From Brevinema_A sp051649605 (GTDB taxonomy: Bacteria; Spirochaetota; Brevinematia; Brevinematales; Brevinemataceae), in contig JBOFHK010000017.1 of assembly GCA_051649605.1 (NCBI GenBank), forward strand, positions 128,833-192,832: 64,000 nt of DNA, read 5' to 3'. Below, piece after piece: positions 15,687 to 23,137 of this stretch. Both the position numbers and the translations under genes were made by a program. The notes under the pieces were generated by a model. It did not search any database, was not told the DNA's origin, and saw only the letters and a program-made list of their open reading frames with translations. Position 1 is the stretch's first letter; each line of letters opens with the position of its first letter.

Positions 15687-16535
15687 TCAAATAGATTGGA
15701 TAAAAATTGTTGAACTCATGTAATGATGTTCAATGATAGTTTTTGCTTGTATCAAATCCTGAAAATCTCTATAAAAGAGAATGAAACTAGAACCACTGCC
15801 AGTCATAACAATTATTTCTGGAGACAACAAATTACAAATGTCTTGCTTAATGACATATAAATTACTGTTGATATATTCTAATTTCTCATTGAATATATTA
15901 TATATTATCTTTTTAAGATTGTCAATATCCCAAGAATGTTTTTTTAAAAAATGTTGATTTTTTAAAGAATTTTGTTGATAATCGTATGATAGAGCTTGAA
16001 ATGCCTTTTGAGTGGAGCTGTGAATGGGCGGAGTGAATATTAATAAATGGGTATTTGGGGCAATCTTATTTGGTAAAGGAGTTATTTTTTCTCCTTTACC
16101 TTCTACGAGAGCCATTCCTCCATAAAGAAAAAACGGCACATCACTTCCCACCTTTTGTGCAAGATCGATACATTCAGTAATATCGACCTTATAATAAGAA
16201 GCTAATACTTTAAGGAGGTAGCCAGCATTACCACTCCCTCCCCCTAAACCTGCTCCTATAGGAACATTTTTGGTGATTTGAATCTCAAAAGAATCGTCAA
16301 TATGAAATTTTTGTTTGAACAAACGTAAGGCTGTTGAAACGGTATTTTCGTTGGGAATATCATTGGTATTAGAAAAAATAATCTGGTCATAAGCAGCACT
16401 CTTAATAATAAAATCATCACCCCAAGGAATTTCATAAAAAATACTTTCTAGGTAATGATACCCATCATGAAGATCTTTGCCCACAATATCTAAATAAAGA
16501 TTGATTTTTGACGTAGAAGTAAAGGATAGATTCAT
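15687..16535 (-). CDS. ispE: 4-diphosphocytidyl-2-C-methyl-D-erythritol kinase
   Basis: IspE phosphorylates CDP-methylerythritol in the non-mevalonate isoprenoid pathway, which supplies undecaprenyl carriers and quinones. The 282-residue GHMP kinase has the N-terminal KINLYLDIVGK, the ATP loop PIGAGLGGGSGNA (about residues 91-103) and the C-terminal MTGSGSSFI motif. GGAGG for this gene lies in the end of lolD and the two genes overlap by four bases (ATGA), so they are co-translated. Confidence 0.95.
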   Translation of the reverse strand: MNLSFTSTSKINLYLDIVGKDLHDGYHYLESIFYEIPWGDDFIIKSAAYDQIIFSNTNDIPNENTVSTALRLFKQKFHIDDSFEIQITKNVPIGAGLGGGSGNAGYLLKVLASYYKVDITECIDLAQKVGSDVPFFLYGGMALVEGKGEKITPLPNKIAPNTHLLIFTPPIHSSTQKAFQALSYDYQQNSLKNQHFLKKHSWDIDNLKKIIYNIFNEKLEYINSNLYVIKQDICNLLSPEIIVMTGSGSSFILFYRDFQDLIQAKTIIEHHYMSSTIFIQSI

Positions 16536-17191
16536 AAAGATTCCTCCAAATCATCAAGAGAACAGCAACGATCACATTGTTTCGCAAAATCTAAGTTATG
16601 GGTCGATAAGATTAGGGTTTTATTTTGCTCTTTCACGAGGTTTAGAAGGAGATCCTGGAGCTTATATGCATTATCTTTGTCTAATGACCCAGAAGGCTCA
16701 TCAGCAAAGATAATAGAGGCATTTCCCGTTAATGCTCTAATCAAGGCGATTCGTTGTTTTTCTCCTCCTGATAATTCATCAGGAAAATGATGGAGACGGT
16801 GTTCTAGCTGAAAATAATGAAATAATTCTAAGACTTTTTGTTGATTTTTTTTATTCAAACAACGATTAATTCTTAGGGGTAATAGAGTGTTCTCCAGAGC
16901 GTCTAAATCGTTGAGTAAGAAATGATGCTGAAAAACGAATCCATAATGTTGAGATCGGAATAATGCCGATTCTTTTTCGTCTAACTGGGTAATATCTTGA
17001 TTATTAACGATAATCGATCCTGAATCTACGTAATCTAAACCTGCCATTAAATAAAGTAAGGTTGTTTTTCCTCTTCCACTTGATCCGACGATGGCAAATG
17101 ATTCACCCTGATTGACGGTAAAACTAATTTGAGAAAAAATAGAAATTGTGCCTTGGGCATAACTTTTTGATATTTTATTGACGCTAATCAT
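16532..17191 (-). CDS. lolD: Lipoprotein-releasing ABC ATPase LolD
   Basis: LolD powers extraction of lipoproteins from the inner membrane toward the outer membrane. The 219-residue ATPase has Walker A GSSGRGKTT (note R for the usual G/S), Q-loop FVFQHHFLLNDLDALEN, signature LSGGEKQR (about residue 140) and Walker B IIFADEPSGSLD, with a switch STHNLDFA. MacB/LolD-type features match. It lies 18 bp after the permease gene and overlaps ispE by four bases. The abundance of lipoproteins in this window gives it obvious clients. Confidence 0.93.
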   Translation of the reverse strand: MISVNKISKSYAQGTISIFSQISFTVNQGESFAIVGSSGRGKTTLLYLMAGLDYVDSGSIIVNNQDITQLDEKESALFRSQHYGFVFQHHFLLNDLDALENTLLPLRINRCLNKKNQQKVLELFHYFQLEHRLHHFPDELSGGEKQRIALIRALTGNASIIFADEPSGSLDKDNAYKLQDLLLNLVKEQNKTLILSTHNLDFAKQCDRCCSLDDLEESL

Positions 17192-17209
17192 CTTTATGCT
17201 CTCCTATAT

Positions 17210-18520
17210 TTAAAAAGCCCGTTTTCTTAGAATTTCTGCTGCTTTGAATTTTTTAGAAATTAATGCAGGGTAAACTGTAGCAATTAGAGTGCAAAAAATT
17301 GCAACACATACGGAAAATAGAATATCACCCCATTGAATTAAGATAGGAAATTCCTTTAGGTAGTAGACATTTTGATTTAAGATGTTAAATTGATAAGAAA
17401 TTTCTTGACGAAAAATAAAAGCGTATAATCCAAGCGCTGAATTAACGATAATCTCTATTCCTTGGATTATATTGTTGAAGTTCATGCTGAGGAAGACCCC
17501 TAAAATTACCCCTATTGTTGAGGCGGTAACCCCTAAAAATAATCCTGTCCATAAAAATGATGACACATTTTCTTGGGGAGTCATTCCTAGTGTTTTTAAT
17601 AAAGCGATTTCTTCTCTTTTGTCTATGATCATGGCGGTCATTACGGCAAGAATTCCAAAAAATGCCACACAGAAAAAAATTAAAAGTAGGACTCGAATGA
17701 TTTGCTTTTCGTTTTGGAGGGCGGCAAGGGTATTAAGATTAGCAAGTTTCCATGTGTTTATTGAGAAAGGAAGAGTTGTCGTAAGGGTACGTGCGAGTTT
17801 TTCTGGATTTTGATGGTTTTGGATACGGATTCCGATGTAAGGGGCGTAACCTTGAAAAGAAAATATTTCTCCCGCATCATCAAAAGAAATAAAAGCAACA
17901 CTTCTATCTAAGAGCCCATCACTTGCTGAAAAAATCCCTGAGATTTTGAAACGATAGGTAATTGTACCGAAATCTTCGTCATAAGTTAGGATTTCTAAAA
18001 AATCACCAACAAAAAGAGCCATATTACGGGCGAGAGCTTTACCGATCGTAATTGTGCGAGAGGTATTAAAACTCCAAGTCCCTTGTTCTAATTGAAAATA
18101 TTCATTAAATGTAGGATCGTCTGTAAAATTTGATGGATAGGCTTTGAGGAGAATCCCAGCAGTTTCTCCATAGGATTTGAGAAGAGCCTCATTTTGAGAA
18201 TAAGGGTAAGCGGTGGTTACTTCAGGATAGGTTTTGATTTGTTGAATAATCTCTTGATAGGCAGGAATCCCTCGACCTATGGATAAAACAGATATATGAG
18301 AGTCTGATTCGGCCAGACGTCTAAGATAATGATTGTGTAGACCATTTGCTAGGGATAAGATCAAAATAGAAGCGGTGACCCCAATAAGGATCGATAAAAA
18401 TGCTAAACGAGGAAGTAATACAAGGCCTGGTGAATCTGATTTGGGTAATAACCTTCGTGAGGCAAGGTACCAAGAAAGAGAATAATGATTGCGAAGATAG
18501 GATAATATTTTATTATACAT
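17210..18520 (-). CDS. Lipoprotein-releasing permease, LolC/LolE type
   Basis: A 436-residue FtsX-fold permease that would pair with LolD to release lipoproteins. It has one hydrophobic segment near residues 38-57, a large periplasmic domain, and three C-terminal segments (about 280-302, 325-347 and 405-428), with the cytoplasmic KREEIALLKTLGMTPQE motif of this family. Only one such permease gene is here, so a LolC or LolE homodimer, or a partner elsewhere, is possible. The start ATG falls at the predicted transcription start and has no Shine-Dalgarno site. Confidence 0.9.
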   Translation of the reverse strand: MYNKILSYLRNHYSLSWYLASRRLLPKSDSPGLVLLPRLAFLSILIGVTASILILSLANGLHNHYLRRLAESDSHISVLSIGRGIPAYQEIIQQIKTYPEVTTAYPYSQNEALLKSYGETAGILLKAYPSNFTDDPTFNEYFQLEQGTWSFNTSRTITIGKALARNMALFVGDFLEILTYDEDFGTITYRFKISGIFSASDGLLDRSVAFISFDDAGEIFSFQGYAPYIGIRIQNHQNPEKLARTLTTTLPFSINTWKLANLNTLAALQNEKQIIRVLLLIFFCVAFFGILAVMTAMIIDKREEIALLKTLGMTPQENVSSFLWTGLFLGVTASTIGVILGVFLSMNFNNIIQGIEIIVNSALGLYAFIFRQEISYQFNILNQNVYYLKEFPILIQWGDILFSVCVAIFCTLIATVYPALISKKFKAAEILRKRAF

Positions 18521-18525
18521 AAAAT

Positions 18526-18554
18526 ATTATACGATAAAAGCTATTTTTTTTCAA
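18526..18554 (-). promoter_or_regulatory. Promoter of the lolC-lolD-ispE-spoVG operon
   Basis: On the minus strand TTGAAA (18554-18549), a 17-base spacer and TATAAT (18531-18526). The expected start of transcription is close to 18520, the A of the lolC ATG, so the mRNA may be leaderless. Confidence 0.7.
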
Positions 18555-18633
18555 TAGTTCTAATTTTGGTGATTATTTGTCGTATCGTTTGGCTGGATAA
18601 GATACTTCCTAAACAAGTATTTAGGGGGTAAAA

Positions 18634-19325
18634 TTATTGTTTTTTAAGGATCAAAGAGAATAAGATTGTCTCATCTATTGTTTGATTGAAAATATGATAT
18701 GTGTGATCTATGGATTTACGTATACCTATGGCACTTATTTCTGTATTGGTCTCTTTAATAAGAAGGTAATAGGTTTCCGTTAATAGATTTTCCCAAGTAC
18801 CAGTTCCATTGACTTTTAGAGAAATATATTGTTGACTTTTTAAAGGATCCAAAGTATAAATTTGAGTATAGCCTTTATTTTTTAGTTCAGTAGTAATATT
18901 ATTAGAAGAAGTGGAGAGTATGGTAAAACTTTCTGATGATGACAAGTACCCCTCAGAAGCATTTTTGATTATAATTTTGTTATTAAATATATTACCTAGG
19001 CTCACCCTATCTTGGGAACTTGTAGAGATTATTTTAAATCCATTTTTGTTAAAGAAGTAAATAGTAGCAGTGTTTTAGGTAATATTGTTAGTTATATGTG
19101 TGTATTTGTATATCCATTGGGTGAATCCTCGGACAGCCCTGGGTTGTTTTAGGGCATCTCTGAGCCCTTCGTCTAAAATGGGGTCGCTGGTATTTATAGT
19201 ACTATCGGGTAATATGTTATTATCATTAGTAGCCTCATCATCAGGGAGTGTAATGTTGGTGTCCTTGTTAGAAGGAGTGGAACAAGCACTAAAAATATAC
19301 TAAATACTAATAGAAAATTTTTCAT
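18634..19325 (-). pseudogene. Decayed lipoprotein paralog
   Basis: A broken copy of the lipoprotein family found at 19496, 20466, 21314, 35202 and 36361. Reading from ATG 19325, the signal peptide MKNFLLVFSI matches the neighbour at 19496 but about 8 bases are missing after ATA relative to that copy, shifting the frame. In the second frame the gene continues through SACSTPSNKDTNITLPDD, DPILDEGLRDALKQ and AVRGFTQW, then meets an in-frame TAA near 19078. After it the family C-terminus continues to a KKQ ending at 18634. The last 123 codons have a GTG that could start them, but no signal peptide, so I treat the whole as a pseudogene. Confidence 0.85.
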
Positions 19326-19495
19326 GTAAATTCTCTTATGAAAACAATCTCTCTTTTAAATAAATATTGAAGAATTAATTGTTCTTTTGTGATAAAATAT
19401 ATCTTTATATATTAACCCTATATTATTATTTGTCTGACACTTGGATAGTTATTTATATAAAGTTAAAAATTGGTGTACTTAAAAATATTTGGAGC

Positions 19496-20245
19496 TTATT
19501 TCTTTTGAAAAACTTGAGCATCTCTTAATCCACCAAATGCTCCTTTGGATAGTATATATTCATTTGCTCCACTTGTTCCATCTAATATGATAAATCCCAT
19601 GCTTGTATCGTTTATTTTAGCCAAATTTGGGTAGTAACCAGTTCTAACACCATTTGTCCAAACACCAGGTCCAGAGAGTTTTTTTGATACCCAACATCTA
19701 GATTTTGCATGTGCAAATATATATATATTCTTATAACCTTCATTAGTCAGCTCAGCAGTGATATTAGCATTATTAAAATTTCTTATCGTAAAAGGAGCTG
19801 AAGGTGCTGTAAATGTACCCTGATCAGCTTCATTACGAACTATTTCATTATAAAACACAACCCCAAATCCTTTGCCGTCATAAGAAGTTGTACTAACATA
19901 TCGGAATATATTATTACTAAAAAAGTAATGATCAGCTCGCTTCAAGTTAGAACCATCAATTGTTACCCCGTTACTTTGCCATGTCCATTGGGTGAATCCT
20001 CGGACAGATTTGAGTTGTCTTAGGGCATCTCTGAGACCTTCATCTAAAACAGAGTCTCCAGTACCTATAACACCATCGGGTAATATGTTGTTGTCATTAG
20101 TAGTGCCTCCTCCATCATCAGTCCCATTACCGTTATCAGACCCTCCTCCATCATCAGGGAGTGTGATAGTGGTGTCGTTGTTGGAAGTAGTGGAACAAGC
20201 ACTAAAAATTAAAAGTATACTAAATACTAATAGAAAATTTTTCAT
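19496..20245 (-). CDS. Lipoprotein, paralogous family member 1
   Basis: An unrecognised 249-residue lipoprotein. Start 20245 is chosen because AAGGAG lies 7 bases upstream; an ATG two codons earlier is too close to that site. The signal peptide MKNFLLVFSILLIFSAC ends in a lipobox with Cys at residue 17. A Gly/Asp/Asn/Thr linker follows (about 30-55), then the family signature GTGDSVLDEGLRDALRQ, SVRGFTQW, and a C-terminal half with GYKNIYIF and KKLSGPGVW, ending VFQKK. It has its own promoter and is likely anchored to the outer membrane. Function unknown. Confidence 0.85.
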   Translation of the reverse strand: MKNFLLVFSILLIFSACSTTSNNDTTITLPDDGGGSDNGNGTDDGGGTTNDNNILPDGVIGTGDSVLDEGLRDALRQLKSVRGFTQWTWQSNGVTIDGSNLKRADHYFFSNNIFRYVSTTSYDGKGFGVVFYNEIVRNEADQGTFTAPSAPFTIRNFNNANITAELTNEGYKNIYIFAHAKSRCWVSKKLSGPGVWTNGVRTGYYPNLAKINDTSMGFIILDGTSGANEYILSKGAFGGLRDAQVFQKK

Positions 20246-20320
20246 GTACATTCTCCTTTTATTTTAAATAATTAATATGATTATAGAAAAAATATAAATA
20301 TTAATTATCGTTATATATCT

Positions 20321-20348
20321 ATTATAGAATATGATAACAAATTGTCAA
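20321..20348 (-). promoter_or_regulatory. Promoter of lipoprotein 1
   Basis: TTGACA (20348-20343) and TATAAT (20326-20321) on the minus strand with a 16-base spacer, a perfect consensus match in both boxes, about 75 bases ahead of the lipoprotein start at 20245. Confidence 0.8.
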
Positions 20349-20465
20349 ATATTTATTAGGTAACTAATAACGGCAAAAATAGAATGGATAAAAATCAATT
20401 TTATCATCCTAATCTAGCTTTGTCTCATATTTTTTATTTTTCCTAAATTTGAAAGGAGTTTGATC

Positions 20466-21131
20466 TTATTTCTTTTGGAAAACTTGAGCGTCTTTGATAC
20501 TTTGTTCTACGGTGTCATTAAGTTTATATTCGTTATCTACCCCTATCGATCTTATTCGTATAATAATACGACGTAGTTCGGTATTGTTTTCTTTAATAAG
20601 ATAGTGTTCGGTGTGGTTGTTGAGAACAGGGGAATTTGCCCAAATACCAGTCCCCCCCAATTTTTGAGATTCCCATACTTGAATTTTTTCAGGGCTTACC
20701 GTATGAATTTGGGTATAACCTTGACTTGCTAGTTTGGCAGTAACGTCATTATCTAAAGAATCTCGTATATTTAAAACTGCTGAGGGTAATACTAACTTAC
20801 TTTCTACAGCAGATTGAGCTACAACTTCGTTATTTTGTTTTTCATCAGTAGATTTTGTGAAGATAAGTTTTAGCTCATTTTTACCAATAAAGAGATTTAC
20901 TGCGAATTTGAATGTATTACTATCTGTTGTTTCTTTGTCAATTAATAGCCATTGGGCAAGTCCCTGAGTAGAGCTAATTTGACCAAGTGCCTCTTTGAGA
21001 CCTTCGTCTAAAATAGGGTCGCCGGTACTAACAACGCCGTTAGGTAGTTTGATGCTAGTATTTTTGTTAGGAGCGGTAGAGCAAGTAGCAAAAATTAGAA
21101 TTGAGCTAAATAGTAATAGAGAGTTCTTCAT
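20466..21131 (-). CDS. Lipoprotein, paralogous family member 2
   Basis: A 221-residue member of the same family. Start 21131 follows AAAGGA by 8 bases; the ATG three codons earlier lies almost on the site. The signal peptide MKNSLLLFSSILIFATC carries a lipobox with Thr before the Cys, a spirochaete-type variant. The glycine-rich linker is nearly absent here: the text goes from CSTAPNKNTSIKLPNG straight to STGDPILDEGLKEALGQ. The remaining domain has GYTQIHTVSPEKIQVW, QKLGGTGIWAN and YLIKENNTELRRI, ending VFQKK. Function unknown. Confidence 0.85.
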   Translation of the reverse strand: MKNSLLLFSSILIFATCSTAPNKNTSIKLPNGVVSTGDPILDEGLKEALGQISSTQGLAQWLLIDKETTDSNTFKFAVNLFIGKNELKLIFTKSTDEKQNNEVVAQSAVESKLVLPSAVLNIRDSLDNDVTAKLASQGYTQIHTVSPEKIQVWESQKLGGTGIWANSPVLNNHTEHYLIKENNTELRRIIIRIRSIGVDNEYKLNDTVEQSIKDAQVFQKK

Positions 21132-21211
21132 AAAATCCATCCTTTATAAAACAGTATTTATTATTATCTAGTAGTGTTAAAATAGATAATAACATTAATT
21201 GCTATTATATC

Positions 21212-21241
21212 ATTATATGTGAAATGATGATTCTATGTCAA
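21212..21241 (-). promoter_or_regulatory. Promoter of lipoprotein 2
   Basis: TTGACA (21241-21236) and TATAAT (21217-21212) on the minus strand, spacer 18 bases, both boxes perfect consensus; the layout is the same as for the neighbouring lipoprotein genes. Confidence 0.8.
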
Positions 21242-21313
21242 GGATTGGGATAAAATTAACATAGGATTAAGAAATTTTATATAAGTTTTATGATTGTCTT
21301 AGGGAGATAAAAA

Positions 21314-22072
21314 TCATTTCTTTTTTAAATTTTGGGCATCTTTGATTACTTGGTCTACAGAGGAGTTAATCTCATATTTATTGTTTTCTCCTTCGATTTT
21401 ATGGATATATATTTGACTTAGTTCTGTTTCGGTTTCTTTCATAAGATAAGAATCAGGATCATTATTGGGAGTATGATTTTCCCAAATACCAGCCTCCCCA
21501 AGCTTTTTAGATCCCCAAAACTTGATTTTTTTAGAAATAAAAGTAGTGATTTCGGTATAGCCTTTACTTTTTAGTTCGGTAGTAACATTTTTTTTGAAAG
21601 AATCAAGCACGGTGAATATTTCTGATGAAGAAAAAGGACCCTCTGATACAGATTTGACAGTAACCTCATTGTTAAATTCTATATTATATCCCGGGATAGA
21701 CGTTTTTCCATCTTGTGATCTTATGCAAACAGCTTTGAATGTATCCTTACCAAGGAAGAAAATTATCGCTCTTTTAATAAGAACTCCCCCGATAACATCG
21801 CTTTTAATTAACATCCATTGAGTAAATCCTTGAATAGATTCGATTTGTGCAAGAGTATCTTTAAGACCTTCGTCTAAAACAGGGTCACAAGTTCCTATAA
21901 AACCGTCATCCCCGTTATTATCGCCCCCATTACTATCACCATCGCCTCCGCCACTATGATCGCCATCACCATTACCGTCATCAGGAAGTGTGATATTGGT
22001 GTCTTTGTTGGAAGTAGTAGAACAAGCACCAAAAATTAAAAATACGCTGAGTACTAGTAGAAAATGTTTCAT
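21314..22072 (-). CDS. Lipoprotein, paralogous family member 3
   Basis: A 252-residue family member. The start ATG 22072 is preceded by AAGGAG. Signal peptide MKHFLLVLSVFLIFGAC with a classical lipobox FGAC (Cys 17), followed by the longest linker of the set, rich in Gly, Asp, Asn and Ser (about residues 30-58). The core then reads GTCDPVLDEGLKDTLAQ and SIQGFTQWML, and the C-terminal half has GYTEITTFISKKIKFW, KKLGEAGIWEN and SYLMKETETELSQI, ending KKK. Its promoter is the strongest of the set. Function unknown; probably on the cell surface or periplasmic face. Confidence 0.85.
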   Translation of the reverse strand: MKHFLLVLSVFLIFGACSTTSNKDTNITLPDDGNGDGDHSGGGDGDSNGGDNNGDDGFIGTCDPVLDEGLKDTLAQIESIQGFTQWMLIKSDVIGGVLIKRAIIFFLGKDTFKAVCIRSQDGKTSIPGYNIEFNNEVTVKSVSEGPFSSSEIFTVLDSFKKNVTTELKSKGYTEITTFISKKIKFWGSKKLGEAGIWENHTPNNDPDSYLMKETETELSQIYIHKIEGENNKYEINSSVDQVIKDAQNLKKK

Positions 22073-22160
22073 GTAATTCTCCTTAATTAAAATATTATAG
22101 ATTTTTCAATAGAAAATAGAAATATTTATTGTTTGTTAGTAATCTATGGATTACTATATA

Positions 22161-22190
22161 ATTATATGTAAAATAATAATTTCTTGTCAA
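22161..22190 (-). promoter_or_regulatory. Promoter of lipoprotein 3
   Basis: TTGACA (22190-22185) and TATAAT (22166-22161) on the minus strand, spacer 18 bases, both boxes perfect. It points away from the GntR-family gene whose promoter lies at 22279. Confidence 0.8.
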
Positions 22191-22236
22191 TCTATTGCTT
22201 TATAAATGATTTTGTGTGTAATACCGAAAATTATAT

Positions 22237-22270
22237 AGCTCATTGAAAAAATATATTTTTTCAATGAGCT
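22237..22270. repeat. 34-bp perfect palindrome between divergent promoters
   Basis: Each half is AGCTCATTGAAAAAATA and its exact complement, joined without an interruption. It lies between the lipoprotein promoter (22161-22190, minus) and the GntR-gene promoter (22279-22307, plus). The long T-run lies inside the stem and not after it, so it is not a typical Rho-independent terminator. It could be an operator or a structured DNA element. The rest of the 300-bp gap (22073-22372) holds only these promoters and the small palindrome at 22310. Confidence 0.8.
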
Positions 22271-22278
22271 GGAGATGT

Positions 22279-22307
22279 TTGACAAAAGGTGTATTTTACT
22301 CTATAAT
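22279..22307 (+). promoter_or_regulatory. Promoter of the GntR-family gene
   Basis: TTGACA (22279-22284), 17-base spacer, TATAAT (22302-22307): a perfect sigma-70 consensus. The predicted start is near 22314, about 60 bases ahead of ATG 22373. Confidence 0.8.
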
Positions 22308-22309
22308 TG

Positions 22310-22321
22310 AAATTATAATTT
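22310..22321. promoter_or_regulatory. Possible operator for the GntR-family repressor
   Basis: The 12-base palindrome AAATTATAATTT covers the expected transcription start of the GntR-family gene. A related ATTATAATT lies at 25893-25901 just upstream of the PTS operon promoter. Such AT-rich palindromes arise often by chance here, so this is a weak proposal for an autoregulatory site. Confidence 0.3.
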
Positions 22322-22372
22322 GTATATTAATTCTATTAATAACTTGAAGTTCTATTCTTACAGGTGTATCTT

Positions 22373-23086
22373 ATGTTAGATAGTCATTCTCATATTCCAG
22401 CTTATATACAGATTAAAGATTACTATGCTTCTTTAGTACAAAGTAAACAACTCCCTGAAGGATCTAAATTACCTACCGAACAAGAAATTGCTAATAAATG
22501 GAAAATTAGTAAAATGACGGTACGTCAGGGATTGCAAATACTTGTTAATGAAGGCTTGTTGTCGACTAAGCGTGGGGTCGGTATTTTTGTGAAAAAATCT
22601 CAGATTGAGTTAGATACCCTATGTTTTTCTTCGTTTTCTTCTTTGGAAAAAGATAGAATTACTACAGAAGTCTTAGATTTAGATCAAGTATCATCTCTGT
22701 CAATGTCTTGGAAAAATGAAGTTATAGGGGATAAACTATGGTATCTTAAACGTTTACGTTTATTGGATCAGCAGCCAGCGATGATTGAAGTATCCTATAT
22801 GCCTGTGGAATTATTTCCTCATCTCACAAAAGAAGATATGATATTATCTAAATATGCTTATGTAACAAAAGTGTGTGGCTATAAAATCTCCTATAGTTCG
22901 AGGTTTTTTTGTCCCTTACTTACGGATCAAACGGTATCAGATCTCTTATTAGTTCCCTTGAATATTTCTATTATTAAGATAGAATCATTCGCCTATTTGT
23001 ATGATGGAAAATTATTTGAGTATGAGGAGTTATATCACCATCCTGAACGATGTAAAATTCAAGGAACTCTCCCTTATAAACACTAA
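22373..23086 (+). CDS. GntR-family (HutC/UTRA type) transcriptional repressor
   Basis: A 237-residue regulator. The N-terminal winged helix (about residues 8-75: IPAYIQIKDYYASLV, GSKLPTEQEIANKWKISKMT, VRQGLQILVNEGLL, KRGVGIFV) is typical GntR, and the rest resembles the UTRA effector domain, which commonly binds sugar phosphates. ATG 22373 is used because AGGTG lies 6 bases before it; a GTG three codons earlier overlaps that site. It faces the fructose-type PTS operon, which it most likely controls; that link is inference from position. A strong terminator follows. Confidence 0.88.
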   Translation: MLDSHSHIPAYIQIKDYYASLVQSKQLPEGSKLPTEQEIANKWKISKMTVRQGLQILVNEGLLSTKRGVGIFVKKSQIELDTLCFSSFSSLEKDRITTEVLDLDQVSSLSMSWKNEVIGDKLWYLKRLRLLDQQPAMIEVSYMPVELFPHLTKEDMILSKYAYVTKVCGYKISYSSRFFCPLLTDQTVSDLLLVPLNISIIKIESFAYLYDGKLFEYEELYHHPERCKIQGTLPYKH

Positions 23087-23105
23087 GATTTTTAGATAAA
23101 AATAT

Positions 23106-23135
23106 AAAAAGAGCAGTATTAATACTGCTCTTTTT
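23106..23135. terminator. Bidirectional terminator after the GntR-family gene
   Basis: A perfect 15-bp inverted repeat without loop spacing (AAAAAGAGCAGTATT and its complement), with A-run and T-run at the ends, between the plus-strand GntR-family gene and the minus-strand aldolase pseudogene. Confidence 0.9.
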
Positions 23136-23137
23136 AT

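Noticed and set aside
19085..19303. Open frame of 72 codons on the plus strand across the lipoprotein pseudogene
   Set aside because: It is the complement of the signal and linker region of the lipoprotein family; its residues have no matching site or family, and the same antisense frame appears at 19992-20267 and 36893-37090 opposite the paralogs.
22237..22270. Insertion-sequence end or attachment site
   Set aside because: There is no transposase, no target duplication and no second copy that I could find in the window.
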